Of a DNA stretch of 64,000 nucleotides, positions 1-8,384 are shown piece after piece (within the stretch, counting starts at the first letter, position 1; each line of letters starts with the position of its first letter). The notes under the pieces were generated by a model. The model was not told the DNA's origin. It searched no databases and saw nothing but the letters and a program-made list of their open reading frames with translations. The stretch lies in contig CAZXFW010000004.1 in NCBI GenBank assembly GCA_964640175.1, positions 1 to 64,000 on the forward strand, written 5' to 3'. The position numbers and the translations under genes were made by a program. This DNA is from JACKDX01 sp964640175 (GTDB lineage Bacteria; Myxococcota_A; Polyangia; Polyangiales; GCA-016699535).

Positions 1-138
1 AAGACGGACATTCTTTCAGCCTCATACCACTGACATTCTTCCTCCTCCTTACAGGCGCTGAGCCTCTGGTTGCGGTGCTGTGGATGCGTGCTAGCGTAGT
101 AAATGTCTATCGTCCGGAATCCAAATTCCGCATACGTG

Positions 139-426
139 TCATCTTCCCGAAGGAGAGGATGGCATTGGGGTCACAGGATGCTTCGGTCGTGGGGCCAATC
201 GCAGTCCGACCTTAGCACCATAGGCGCTGCGATCGGTGTCATACCGGCTATGACAGATTGCTTGGGCACTTCGCCGCGCCTTGGCAAAGCCTAATGTGGG
301 TGTCAACGCGCGTTGCTCCGCATGAACACACTGCCAAAATCGCGGCGGTCTCGCTTGCGCTACCTCTGGCACCGCAAGAAATACCAGCCAAAACAGAATA
401 CCGACTAAAACGCCAGCGGCTCGCAT
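139..426 (-). CDS. Small secreted hypothetical protein
   Basis: A 95-residue frame starting at the ATG at 426; an upstream in-frame ATG at 477 would put extra residues ahead of the signal peptide. The start is preceded by GTGAGTGGG. Residues 1-24 form a good signal peptide with a hydrophobic core (VLVGILFWLVFLAV) ending in AQA, so the mature protein of about 70 residues should be exported. The rest is rich in Arg, Ala and Pro, with two cysteines (in FWQC and AICH) that could form a disulphide. I recognise no family. The signal peptide is the only argument that the frame is real. Confidence 0.42.
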   Translation of the reverse strand: MRAAGVLVGILFWLVFLAVPEVAQARPPRFWQCVHAEQRALTPTLGFAKARRSAQAICHSRYDTDRSAYGAKVGLRLAPRPKHPVTPMPSSPSGR

Positions 427-496
427 CCCACTCACCCCAACCCTCACATCAGTAACGCACATTATATAGTATAGCACTCGTCACCGATGCCCGCGG

Positions 497-856
497 CTAT
501 TTGTTTTGGACCAATACCTTAAACCCCCCGCAGGTAAATCGCTTCATGTCAAATGGCATGGGCATTTGATCTCCGCAGAGGCGTTCGTCTTTATGAACCT
601 TTTTATTCACGCGATTACGGTGCGCTTTGGACTTGTAGACGATGAACGCAAAGATGACCGTTTCGTCGGATTTAAGTTTGCATAGACGAGGGAACGGTAT
701 CCCTCCTGGAAGGGCAAAATCGTCTCCTACACATTCGTAATAATCAAGCGCCCCGTATTCCATCCAAACCTTACACGCAAGAGAGGCTAGTTTTTTATAC
801 GCCTTGATGTTCTTCTTCTTAATGGGAATCACAAAACCATCCACATACCTACTCAT
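497..856 (-). CDS. DUF1428 family protein (YbaA-like)
   Basis: About 119 residues beginning MSRYVDGFVIPIKKKN, the usual N-terminus of DUF1428 proteins, so I place the start at 856 rather than the ATG 15 bases upstream. Family hallmarks follow: a central DYYECVGDD segment, DETVIFAFIVYKSKAHR, and the C-terminal MPFDMKRFTCGGF. These are small cytoplasmic proteins with a dimeric alpha-beta barrel-like fold and no established biochemical role. It stands alone, oriented like the AbiE pair behind it but separated from it by about 150 bases. Confidence 0.85.
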   Translation of the reverse strand: MSRYVDGFVIPIKKKNIKAYKKLASLACKVWMEYGALDYYECVGDDFALPGGIPFPRLCKLKSDETVIFAFIVYKSKAHRNRVNKKVHKDERLCGDQMPMPFDMKRFTCGGFKVLVQNK

Positions 857-1005
857 ACGATCCCCTTTCATCTTTAGTTAGAATTTAATCATTTCAAACA
901 ACTAAAAATCGGTCAAGGCGAGAACTCAATGCTGGGAAAGGAAACAGATCCGGAACTTTCTGAATCCCGAGACGCGTGAGAGAGCTGATAGCCACACTTA
1001 CCTTA

Positions 1006-1956
1006 CTAGAGCCTATTCGTATACCGATTGATTCGGTCAAGTATGTCGCTCAATAGGGGTTGTCCACGATAGTAGAGGCTGCTGGTGCGTTGATATTCGT
1101 CTTCAAACCGAGCTCGATCTTCACCACTCAACCGAAATGGCACTTCGATTGAGTACTCTTTGTCAGCGTTGCTGAATCTAGCAGCTTTGACTTTGCGATA
1201 TTCATCGCTGCCTATAAACGCCTGGACGTCTTTTTTGTCCAGCAACTGATAGACATCGTAATAGTGTCGAAGAAAATTTTTAGGAGTGTCACCTGTGTCC
1301 TTAAAATTGCGGTACTTCGTCATTATAGTTTGCAGTTTTTCCACGAACGTATAGCGGTGATCATAACATCGAACGTCCATGGCTCGATTATCAAAGACGT
1401 CTTCAAACTTCGACGCCTCATCCCATGCCCACGAGCTTATGGTCTTTGGCTCATTGGGTGTTGTCTCACCAAACCCTAATTCCAAAAGAATTCCTTCCTT
1501 GATGCCTCCAGTCGTCGGATAGGTTGCTTCGTACGTCAGGCGAATTCCACCGCTTCTATACTTTGTGTCGTCGAACTCTACGTCGCGCGCGGCATGGGTG
1601 ATACCAGGGATCTTCCCACGCAAGTGTCCACAAACCCAGTCGTAGTAACTTCTCCGAGAATCAATGTGCTTAGGCTTGTCATGGTTTTTCCCAGTAAAAA
1701 CCTTGAAGCCACATGCAGCCTCGTCAGGAGCAATACAAATATCAATGTCTTCGGAAAAACGCTCAATGATATGATGCGCCTTTGATAGTGATGTTCCCCC
1801 TTTAAGCTCAAGCTTAAAACCGAGCTGCTGAAGCCCCCAAAGCACGTGCATGATCCAGTAGTCTTTTTCGACTAGCGACGGATCGATGTGCTGTTGGCGA
1901 GAAACATTTACAATAAGCGTGGCAAAGTCTCGATGGTCGTGCAGAAAGTCAGGCAC
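1006..1956 (-). CDS. AbiEii/AbiGii-type nucleotidyltransferase toxin
   Basis: A 316-residue protein of the AbiEii (DUF1814) nucleotidyltransferase fold. The diagnostic stretch is near the N-terminus: VEKDYWIMHVLWGL, then LELKGGTSLSKAHHI, then RFSEDIDICI, which supplies the GGTSL motif and the metal-binding D-x-D of the polymerase-beta-like fold. A helical C-terminal half follows. In characterised type IV systems such toxins transfer nucleotides to tRNA or other targets and act in phage defence or plasmid stabilisation. Its ATG overlaps the stop of the preceding antitoxin-like gene by 8 bases, the normal antitoxin-first order. The pair looks intact. Confidence 0.9.
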   Translation of the reverse strand: MPDFLHDHRDFATLIVNVSRQQHIDPSLVEKDYWIMHVLWGLQQLGFKLELKGGTSLSKAHHIIERFSEDIDICIAPDEAACGFKVFTGKNHDKPKHIDSRRSYYDWVCGHLRGKIPGITHAARDVEFDDTKYRSGGIRLTYEATYPTTGGIKEGILLELGFGETTPNEPKTISSWAWDEASKFEDVFDNRAMDVRCYDHRYTFVEKLQTIMTKYRNFKDTGDTPKNFLRHYYDVYQLLDKKDVQAFIGSDEYRKVKAARFSNADKEYSIEVPFRLSGEDRARFEDEYQRTSSLYYRGQPLLSDILDRINRYTNRL

Positions 1957-2557
1957 TTAGCATGCCTTCTGGGTTGCGCATCTTAGCGAACTTAAGCCGA
2001 GTGGAGTATGTCCCATACTTGCGCACCGCTTTGTCGAGATGATTTTGATCGAATTTTTTCAACTTGCGCTGAAGAGTTTGGAGTACTTTGGACTCATCTT
2101 CCGCCAAATTACGGAGCTGGTTCACCAACTCGACAACCAAAACTTCTGGCGAAAATTTCGCTGGCGGCACTTTAGCAGTATCGCGTCGATAAAACATAAA
2201 GGGCCGTCCTCCAAGCTCAATCTCGCCGTGACGCTTGGCGTTGAACACAACGCGTCTATTATACAGTTGGGTAGTCCCTAGCCCCAAAGCATTAAAGGCA
2301 CTTGGGTTTAGTACAGCGAATCTATCCGTTTTCAAGAACGTTCGGAGCAATTGATCTTCATCTGCTGAGGTGAGACCAAAGGCTGTTTCTTGAGGATAGA
2401 AATACACGCCTCGGTTGAGCTTTTGGAGTTTTCCTTCCGCGACAAGCGCTTTGAGGCAACGGTCTGCGCTTTTGGAAACTCCTACCAAGTCTTTACGCCG
2501 ATATACCTTGCCAGACCTGAGAGCTTTCAAAAACTTCTGCTTTTCACTCCATCGCAT
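1949..2557 (-). CDS. AbiEi-like antitoxin (DUF6088 family)
   Basis: A 202-residue protein with an N-terminal winged-helix region (about residues 1-60, with LKALVAEGKLQKLNRGVYFYP) followed by a domain typical of AbiEi/DUF6088 proteins. It is the cognate partner of the overlapping AbiEii-type toxin downstream. Antitoxins of this class repress their own operon through the wing-helix domain. An inverted repeat of TGTCAAA and TTTGACA lies 45-73 bases upstream of the start and is a plausible operator. The start ATG at 2557 comes before MRWSEKQKFL. Confidence 0.85.
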   Translation of the reverse strand: MRWSEKQKFLKALRSGKVYRRKDLVGVSKSADRCLKALVAEGKLQKLNRGVYFYPQETAFGLTSADEDQLLRTFLKTDRFAVLNPSAFNALGLGTTQLYNRRVVFNAKRHGEIELGGRPFMFYRRDTAKVPPAKFSPEVLVVELVNQLRNLAEDESKVLQTLQRKLKKFDQNHLDKAVRKYGTYSTRLKFAKMRNPEGMLSA

Positions 2558-2601
2558 GCTGCCTCCGCTACTACTCTTAGTGTGTTTTCCTCACCTATTA
2601 A

Positions 2602-2630
2602 TGTCAAATTACTAAATAATTTTTTTGACA
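2602..2630 (-). promoter_or_regulatory. Inverted repeat upstream of AbiE pair
   Basis: TGTCAAA at 2602-2608 and its exact complement TTTGACA at 2624-2630 are separated by 15 AT-rich bases, about 45 bases upstream of the antitoxin ATG at 2557. The position fits an autoregulatory operator for the winged-helix antitoxin. This is inference from position and symmetry only; the region is AT-rich, so a chance match is possible. Confidence 0.4.
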
Positions 2631-2769
2631 AAAATATTTATAACATATTGATTTTTTTGTAAAATTCTAACCGTGTTCTGAGTTTAAAATAATTTAATCT
2701 TGTAGTGCACCTCCTACCTCTATAACCCAAAGGAATTGCGCTATTCGCAAGGTTAGAGTTGACTTAATG

Positions 2770-2808
2770 TCCATTATAATACACATTATAATGGATAGAG
2801 ATTATAAT
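2770..2808 (+). promoter_or_regulatory. HipB-type operator upstream of hipBA
   Basis: TCCATTATAAT at 2770-2780 is followed after four bases by its perfect complement ATTATAATGGA at 2785-2795. A third ATTATAAT core lies at 2801-2808. The cluster ends 14 bases upstream of the hipB ATG. HipB proteins bind short palindromes (TATCC-N8-GGATA in E. coli) in their own promoter; the outer TCC and GGA triplets here resemble that layout with an AT-rich core. The binding protein is inferred from adjacency. Confidence 0.7.
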
Positions 2809-2822
2809 AATGAACGTTAGCT

Positions 2823-3182
2823 ATGAATAGACCTCGAACAGCGTTGACCCTACCGATTCCAGTGAGGCGTGTGCTGCGCAAGTTAGGCGAAGACATCCGC
2901 AACGCGCGGCGTCGACGGCGGATTCCGGTTGCTATCATGGCCGAGCGCGCTTCCATTAGCCGCACAACGTTAAGCAAAGTCGAAAAAGGTGAGCCCGGTG
3001 TCTCCATCGGCACCTACGCAACGGTGCTCTTTACGCTCGGCCTGGCGGATAGATTCGCTAGTCTTGCCGACACCAATACCGATGCCGTCGGACGTGAGCT
3101 CGAAGAAGAACGTCTGCCACAGCGCATCCGTCATTCTCGCAAGGCGCGTCCCGTGTCTTCCGTACAAGATGCAAGCCACTAA
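2823..3182 (+). CDS. hipB: HipB-like antitoxin, XRE-family HTH
   Basis: A 119-residue protein with an N-terminal helix-turn-helix of the XRE/Cro type: LGEDIRNARRRRRI, then IMAERASISRTTLSKVEKG, then GVSIGTYATVLFTLGL. The C-terminal 45 residues are charged and probably flexible, as in HipB proteins whose tail engages the kinase. The stop codon TAA abuts the ATG of the HipA-like kinase (TAAATG), so the two are translationally coupled. A palindrome cluster just upstream suggests autorepression. Confidence 0.88.
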   Translation: MNRPRTALTLPIPVRRVLRKLGEDIRNARRRRRIPVAIMAERASISRTTLSKVEKGEPGVSIGTYATVLFTLGLADRFASLADTNTDAVGRELEEERLPQRIRHSRKARPVSSVQDASH

Positions 3183-4439
3183 ATGGACACGGAAGCTCTC
3201 GTCTATGTGGATCTCGACGGCACACTGCATCTAACCGGTCACCTTTGGGCGCACACGCGAAAGGGCCGCGACAGTGCCATCTTCGAGTACAACAGGGAGT
3301 GGCTTCTGAATCCTTCTCGCTTCTCTTTGGACCCGGCACTCCCAGTCGGACCGGGTCCGTTTCACACACTTGTGAACAAGCTACTGTTCGGCGCCATGGG
3401 TGACTCTGCTCCGGATCGTTGGGGCCGCGTGCTCATGCGACGTGCCGAGCGCAGGCGCGCCGAAAAGTCCGGTGAAGCACCACGCACACTGCGCGAGATC
3501 GATTACCTGCTTATGGTCAACGACGAGGCCCGGCAGGGTGCGCTGCGTTTTGCCGCCCAACCCGGCGGGCCGTTTCTCGCAACAAACAACGCTGTGCCCA
3601 TTCCGCCGTTGGTTGACCTGCCGCGGCTGCTTTCAGCCACCGAGCACGTCGTCGACGAATCGGAAAGCGATGAGGATTTGCGCCTCCTCCTTGCGCCCGG
3701 CTCCTCGCTCGGTGGCGCGCGTCCCAAAGCCTCCGTGCGCGACAACGATGGCCATCTTGCCATTGCAAAATTTCCGCACAAAGACGACGATTACAATGCA
3801 GTCCTCTGGGAAGCCGTGGCCCTCAAGCTTGCCGAAAAAGCTGGCATTCCCGTCGCACCCTGGCGAATCGAAGCCATAGCCGGCAAGTCCACCTTGCTCA
3901 TACGCCGCTTCGACCGTCGGGGGCACATCCGCATCCCGTTCCTTTCCGCCATGAGCATGCTTGGCGCGAACGACAACGAGACACACAGCTATCTTGAGTT
4001 CGTCGACGTTCTACGTCAATACGGCGTGGCCCCGAAGAAAGACATGCACATACTCTGGCGGCGCATCGTCTTCAGTGTGCTTATCTCCAACACCGACGAT
4101 CACCTGCGTAATCATGGCTTCCTCTACACCGGTCCTGACGGTTGGGTTCTTGCTCCGGCCTACGATATGAATCCTACGCCCACCGACATCAAACCGCGTG
4201 TTCTTACGACGGCAATCAATCTTGATGACAGTACAGCCTCCCTCGATCTCGCCCTGGAGGTCGCAGAATACTTCGAGCTAGCCACTGTGGACGCACGTGC
4301 AATCGTCGTTGAAGTCGGACAAGCAGTCGCCCGCTGGCGCAATGCCGCCAGCGATGTCGGCCTCACGTCGACAGAGATCAACCGCATGGCGTCCGCGTTC
4401 GATCACGAAGAGCTGAAAGCGGCGCAAAGCATGAGGTAG
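3183..4439 (+). CDS. hipA: HipA-like serine/threonine kinase toxin
   Basis: A 418-residue HipA-family protein. It has the N-terminal HipA_N-like region (about residues 5-130), the glycine loop SSLGGARPKA (174-183), the conserved lysine in AIAKFP (194-199), the catalytic loop SNTDDHLRNHGF (302-313) and the DxN-type metal motif APAYDMNP (324-331). The kinase signature is therefore complete. HipA toxins phosphorylate aminoacyl-tRNA synthetases such as GltX and induce persistence; the target here is unknown. It sits directly behind its antitoxin and is convergent with hisD. Confidence 0.92.
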   Translation: MDTEALVYVDLDGTLHLTGHLWAHTRKGRDSAIFEYNREWLLNPSRFSLDPALPVGPGPFHTLVNKLLFGAMGDSAPDRWGRVLMRRAERRRAEKSGEAPRTLREIDYLLMVNDEARQGALRFAAQPGGPFLATNNAVPIPPLVDLPRLLSATEHVVDESESDEDLRLLLAPGSSLGGARPKASVRDNDGHLAIAKFPHKDDDYNAVLWEAVALKLAEKAGIPVAPWRIEAIAGKSTLLIRRFDRRGHIRIPFLSAMSMLGANDNETHSYLEFVDVLRQYGVAPKKDMHILWRRIVFSVLISNTDDHLRNHGFLYTGPDGWVLAPAYDMNPTPTDIKPRVLTTAINLDDSTASLDLALEVAEYFELATVDARAIVVEVGQAVARWRNAASDVGLTSTEINRMASAFDHEELKAAQSMR

Positions 4440-4461
4440 CGGAGCATGTTTTGAAGGCTCG

Positions 4462-4484
4462 ATCACTGCAACGGGTTCAGTGAT
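4462..4484. terminator. Short inverted repeat between hipA and hisD ends
   Basis: ATCACTG at 4462-4468 and CAGTGAT at 4478-4484 flank a nine-base loop in the 37-base gap between convergent hipA and hisD, overlapping the last codons of hisD. It could act as a bidirectional stop, but there is no T-run on either side, so termination is a weak inference. Confidence 0.25.
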
Positions 4485-5742
4485 ATCTGTAGGTGGCGGC
4501 GCGGGCGTGGCCTTCGAGGCCTTCAAGCTGGGCAAGCTCGGCGACATCGCGGGCCAAAGGAGCAGCGCCATGCATGTCATCCAAATGGAGCCACGTACGA
4601 ACGCGTAAGAAGTTAAACACGGAAAGCCCGCCTGTAAACCGTGCCGTGCCGCCTGTGGGAAGCACGTGGTTAGGCCCAGCCCCGTAATCTCCAAACACTT
4701 CGGCGCCTGCAATACCACTAAAGAGCGCACCGTAATGCAAAAGTCGCTCACGAAAAGGCTCCGGGTCATCGACGGAAAGCTGTAAGTGCTCTGGCGCCAA
4801 GCGGTCACACACCATGATGGCTTCATCCAGATGAGTCACGGCAACCGCAAAGCTATGCTTTAACGAAGCACGAGCCGTCTGTGCCGTAGGCAAATCTTGA
4901 AGCTGATTTTCCAACTGGGCATTGACGCGGTCAATCATCGCTTCATCCAAACTCACCAATACCACACGTGCGTCTTGGTCATGCTCCGCTTGCGCTATAA
5001 GATCAGCCGCCACGCAGCTTGGGTTGCTTGTAGCATCTGTCACCACAAGAAGCTCGGAAGGCCCTGCCAACATATCAATAGCCACACGGCCAGAGACAAT
5101 TTTTTTGGCAGCAGTCACCCAACGGTTGCCTGGGCCAACGATAACATCACACGGTGGCACACCGCCCACGCCATACGCCATGGCCGCAATGGCTTGCGCG
5201 CCACCCAATGCAAAGAAACCATCCGCACCCGCAATCGCAGCTGCCGCTAAGGTTATTGTTGTTGGCTTCGGCGAAACAACCCAAACGGTCTTGACGCCTG
5301 CTGCTCTTGCCGTAATCGCTGTCATCAAAATGGAAGACGGCAGAGGAAACCTGCCCGAAGGCGCATAACAGCCTGCGCACTCGACAGGAGCTATCGTATG
5401 ACCTGCGGTGCCGCCTGGAACACGCATGTGGACTTCTTTGAGAGAACTCCGCTGCAGCTCGGCAAACACCTGGATACGTGCCGCGGTACGTTGAAGCAAG
5501 GCACGTTGCGCATCGGTGAGTGCTTCAAGCGCCAATGCTAAATCAGCTTGAGTGTACTGATAGCGTTCGGCAGGCTTGAGATCTCCAAAGCGCTCGCTAT
5601 GCTCGCGGATGGCAATTTCCCCGCGTCGCTCGACATCTTGCACAATCGCAGTAGCTTGTTCCAGTGTTGCCGAATCCACCGGTTCAGAACGCAAACTGAC
5701 AACATTGGCAACATCCACACGGCGTAACAACAGTGCTGACAC
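4477..5742 (-). CDS. hisD: Histidinol dehydrogenase
   Basis: HisD oxidises histidinol to histidine in two NAD-dependent steps, the last steps of the pathway. The frame can be extended upstream, but the GTG at 5742 is the best start: it is preceded by AAGGAG with a five-base spacer, and this site overlaps the end of the hisA-hisI-hisE gene, whose TAA is one base away. The protein is about 421 residues, normal for the family. Visible motifs are IAQAEHDQDA (zinc ligands Q and H), AGPSELLV, LAPEHLQL (catalytic E-H), GDYGAGPNHVLPTGG, and a C-terminal GHARAA histidine. It is the last gene of the operon. Confidence 0.96.
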   Translation of the reverse strand: MSALLLRRVDVANVVSLRSEPVDSATLEQATAIVQDVERRGEIAIREHSERFGDLKPAERYQYTQADLALALEALTDAQRALLQRTAARIQVFAELQRSSLKEVHMRVPGGTAGHTIAPVECAGCYAPSGRFPLPSSILMTAITARAAGVKTVWVVSPKPTTITLAAAAIAGADGFFALGGAQAIAAMAYGVGGVPPCDVIVGPGNRWVTAAKKIVSGRVAIDMLAGPSELLVVTDATSNPSCVAADLIAQAEHDQDARVVLVSLDEAMIDRVNAQLENQLQDLPTAQTARASLKHSFAVAVTHLDEAIMVCDRLAPEHLQLSVDDPEPFRERLLHYGALFSGIAGAEVFGDYGAGPNHVLPTGGTARFTGGLSVFNFLRVRTWLHLDDMHGAAPLARDVAELAQLEGLEGHARAATYRYH

Positions 5743-5743
5743 G

Positions 5744-7009
5744 TTAGCTCCTTGATAGTTTGGCATCTCCCGGACGACGACTGACGCGTAACGCACGTCG
5801 GTCAAGTTCCGCTTCGACTTCGGCCAGGGTGATATGGTTTTTTGCCAGTTTGACAAGCATGAAATAAAGCAAATCGGCGGATTCATGAACAATTTCAGCT
5901 TGTTGGGATGCCTCTACAAACTCGTTGGCTTCTTCCAAAAGCTTCGCATCGAGCAACGTCGCATCTTTAAACAAGCGCTCAGTATACGAGCCTTTGGGCG
6001 CACTGGTTAATCGCTCGGATAAACGCTTGGTTAAAGACACCAAGCCCGCAGCATCCCCAAAACAACTGTGGGTGTTCTTATGACAAAACCCTTTTCCGTG
6101 TTGGCGCACTGTAAACTCCAAGGCGTCGCGGTCACAGTCAGGACGAATGCGCAAAAGTTCTTGAACTGCTCCAGAGCTTTTTCCTTTGTGCCAGATGCCT
6201 CGCGACCTTGAATGGTACACACCGCTTTGAGTTTCCACTGCGGCTTTCAAACTTTCCAAGCTTGAATACGCCAAACCCAACGCCTCGCCGTGATCACCAA
6301 CAACCACAGTAGGCCAAAGCCCATCGGCACGGTCACTCGTTAATGGTGCCGCAATTGCCTCGGCCAAAGGCAATCGATCTGTATAAAGCGCCATGCCCAC
6401 TTGAGCATCGGCACCCAACGCATCTAACTCTTTCACTTCTTCGGCCGTGGTCACTCCACCTGCGATGGTGACATGGCAATCGCCTGCCGCTTGGATCAAC
6501 GCCCTTGCACGCGGCATGTCTGCACCACCGAGCCGGCCTTCACGTTCTACCATGGTGATTAAAAAGCCACCCACCAAAGGACGCAGCTCTGCCATGCGTG
6601 CTTCGATGCGTTGGCCCGTTTTAGTTTGCCAGCCTTCCACCACAACCTCGCCATCCACCGCATCCAGTGCCGCTATCACGCGTTCGCGAGGCAGCTGGCT
6701 CAGCACTTCAGGTACCGCTGCTGTGCCTAACACGATCTTGGTGGCGCCTGCATCAAGCCACCTCAACGCCGCATCCACGCTGCGGATACCGCCGCCAACC
6801 CGGCACGGCGCCATGCGAATCAAGCGCTCGATGGTGGTAGCGTTGGAGCCTTTGGATAACGCCGCATCCAAATCAACCACAGCGATTTCTCCTGCCAGCC
6901 GAAAGCGTTTGGCAATAGGGATGGGATCGCCTGCATCGATCTCAAGCGTTTTTCCACCGATAAGTTGCACGGCGTTGCCGCCCATCACATCAATCGAAGG
7001 AACAATCAT
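5744..7009 (-). CDS. hisA: HisA-HisI-HisE trifunctional fusion
   Basis: One uninterrupted 421-residue frame carries three enzymes. Residues 1-225 are the HisA isomerase barrel: MIVPSIDV supplies the first catalytic Asp (D7), AALDAVDGEVVVEGW the second (D116), with VGGGIR and IAGGV phosphate-binding loops. Residues 229-317 are HisI cyclohydrolase: YHSRSRGIWHKGKSSG, then PDCDRDAL, FCHKN and HSCFG, giving the three zinc cysteines C292, C309 and C316. Residues 320-421 are HisE pyrophosphohydrolase, with KLLEEANEFVEA and HESADLLYF. They catalyse steps 2, 3 and 4. HisI-HisE fusions are common; addition of HisA is unusual in my knowledge. The ATG overlaps the hisF stop by four bases. Confidence 0.95.
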   Translation of the reverse strand: MIVPSIDVMGGNAVQLIGGKTLEIDAGDPIPIAKRFRLAGEIAVVDLDAALSKGSNATTIERLIRMAPCRVGGGIRSVDAALRWLDAGATKIVLGTAAVPEVLSQLPRERVIAALDAVDGEVVVEGWQTKTGQRIEARMAELRPLVGGFLITMVEREGRLGGADMPRARALIQAAGDCHVTIAGGVTTAEEVKELDALGADAQVGMALYTDRLPLAEAIAAPLTSDRADGLWPTVVVGDHGEALGLAYSSLESLKAAVETQSGVYHSRSRGIWHKGKSSGAVQELLRIRPDCDRDALEFTVRQHGKGFCHKNTHSCFGDAAGLVSLTKRLSERLTSAPKGSYTERLFKDATLLDAKLLEEANEFVEASQQAEIVHESADLLYFMLVKLAKNHITLAEVEAELDRRALRVSRRPGDAKLSRS

Positions 7010-7782
7010 TGGCGCACCTCAAATCCTGCGTGTTTAAGCTCTGTCTTGATTTGGTTCACTGTGTATTCACCGTCATGAAATATGGACGCTGCAAGCACTG
7101 CATCTGCACCTGCGTTAAGCGCATCGACCATGTGCGAAGCACTGGCAGCCCCGCCTGAAGCAATCACAGGAATATGAACCGCGGAAGCAATCGCATGCAC
7201 AAGTGCCTGATCATAACCAGAGCGTGTGCCATCGCGATCCCAACTGGTAAGCAAAATCTCTCCCACCCCAAGCGCCTGCGCCTTGATGGCCCATTGAACA
7301 GCATCCAGTCCCGTACGTACTTTGCCAGAACGCACCACAACTTCCCAACCTGCACGTTGGGCTCCATTCTCATCTGGCTCGTAAGCCGCCGCATCAATCG
7401 CGAGCACCGTGCATTGCGTCCCGTAGTGTTCTGCAATCGCACCAAGCAGTTCGGGAGTATCTACCGCAGCCGTATTAACAGCCACTTTGTCAGCACCGGC
7501 ACTTAAGAGCCGTCCGGCATCGTCTTTTTCGCGCACACCTCCACCCACCGTCAACGGTAAGGCGATGCCAGCGCGAATCGCCCGAATGGTTTCCACCTGT
7601 GTGCCTCGGCCTTCAGGAGTTGCAGACACATCCAACATCACCAGCTCGTCTGCGCCTTGAGCTTCGTAGAGTGCCGCAAGTTCCGCTGGCGATCCTGCAT
7701 CCCGCAATCCAGCAAACTTCACACCCTTGACCACCCGGCCTTGATTAACATCCAAACAGGGAATCACGCGAACAGTAAGCAT
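7006..7782 (-). CDS. hisF: Imidazole glycerol phosphate synthase, cyclase subunit
   Basis: HisF, about 258 residues, makes imidazole glycerol phosphate and AICAR from PRFAR using ammonia from HisH. I start it at the ATG at 7782, which gives MLTVRVIPCLDVNQGRVVKG, rather than the ATG 27 bases upstream. That ATG shares its A with the hisH stop (TGATG) and follows GGACAGGAGG. Catalytic aspartates are in IPCLDV and VLAIDAA. The phosphate loops VGGGVR and ASGGA and the family segment GLDAVQWA are present. Translational coupling to hisH fits the obligate heterodimer. Confidence 0.96.
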   Translation of the reverse strand: MLTVRVIPCLDVNQGRVVKGVKFAGLRDAGSPAELAALYEAQGADELVMLDVSATPEGRGTQVETIRAIRAGIALPLTVGGGVREKDDAGRLLSAGADKVAVNTAAVDTPELLGAIAEHYGTQCTVLAIDAAAYEPDENGAQRAGWEVVVRSGKVRTGLDAVQWAIKAQALGVGEILLTSWDRDGTRSGYDQALVHAIASAVHIPVIASGGAASASHMVDALNAGADAVLAASIFHDGEYTVNQIKTELKHAGFEVRQ

Positions 7783-8384
7783 CAGGCCTCCTGTCCTTCG
7801 CCAAGCCATCGCGTTAAGAGCGCAAGCCCTGCGTTACTTGAAAGCTCAGGATGAAATTGACATCCCAAAATCGCTCCCTGCTCTAGCCCTGCCACAAACG
7901 TCACGCCATGTTCAGCCTGTGCACGCGCACATGTTTCAGGGACGTCATCCGCATAATAGGAGTTTGCGAAATACACATAATCATCTTTAAGCAACCGACA
8001 TTCTGGCTGTGCCCGAAGGTAGTTCCAGCCAAACTGGGGCACACGGACCGTCGTTGAAAACCGTTTAATCGGTCCTTTTAACCAGCCAAGCCCGGCAATC
8101 CCTGGGCTCTCTTCGCTACGCTCAAAAAGCACCTGAAACCCGACACACACGCACAAGGTTGGCTTGCCTTGCATCAAACGCTGCTTAAGCGGCGCCGTAA
8201 GCTTAAGCTCGCTAAGCCGATTCATCGCTGCACCAAACGTCCCCACGCCAGGCAGCACCACAAAAGGCGCCTGTTCGATACGTGATGGTTCTGTTCCCAG
8301 GGTTGCCTCTACGCCCAGCCGACCCAAGGAACTCAACATCGAAGCAATGTTTGCACACTGCGTATCGACGACGTACACGCTCAT
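7782..8384 (-). CDS. hisH: Imidazole glycerol phosphate synthase, glutaminase subunit
   Basis: A class I glutamine amidotransferase of 200 residues that feeds ammonia to HisF. It shows LPGVGTFGAAM (oxyanion region), the nucleophile cysteine in TLCVCVGFQ (usual family form GICLGMQ), and the His-Glu pair in GCQFHPELS. The nucleophile elbow is slightly divergent, but the triad is complete. Its ATG overlaps the stop of hisC-hisB by four bases (ATGA), and its own stop overlaps hisF. Confidence 0.95.
   Translation of the reverse strand: MSVYVVDTQCANIASMLSSLGRLGVEATLGTEPSRIEQAPFVVLPGVGTFGAAMNRLSELKLTAPLKQRLMQGKPTLCVCVGFQVLFERSEESPGIAGLGWLKGPIKRFSTTVRVPQFGWNYLRAQPECRLLKDDYVYFANSYYADDVPETCARAQAEHGVTFVAGLEQGAILGCQFHPELSSNAGLALLTRWLGEGQEA

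Noticed and set aside
1..138. Repeated GACATTCTT at the left edge
   Set aside because: Two short copies only, cut by the window edge; insufficient to call a repeat array or gene.
4922..5368. 148-residue frame antisense to hisD
   Set aside because: Entirely within hisD, Ala/Thr-rich without motifs.
6447..7037. 196-residue frame antisense to hisA
   Set aside because: Shadow of a strongly supported enzyme gene with Ser/Pro/Thr-rich composition typical of antisense frames.
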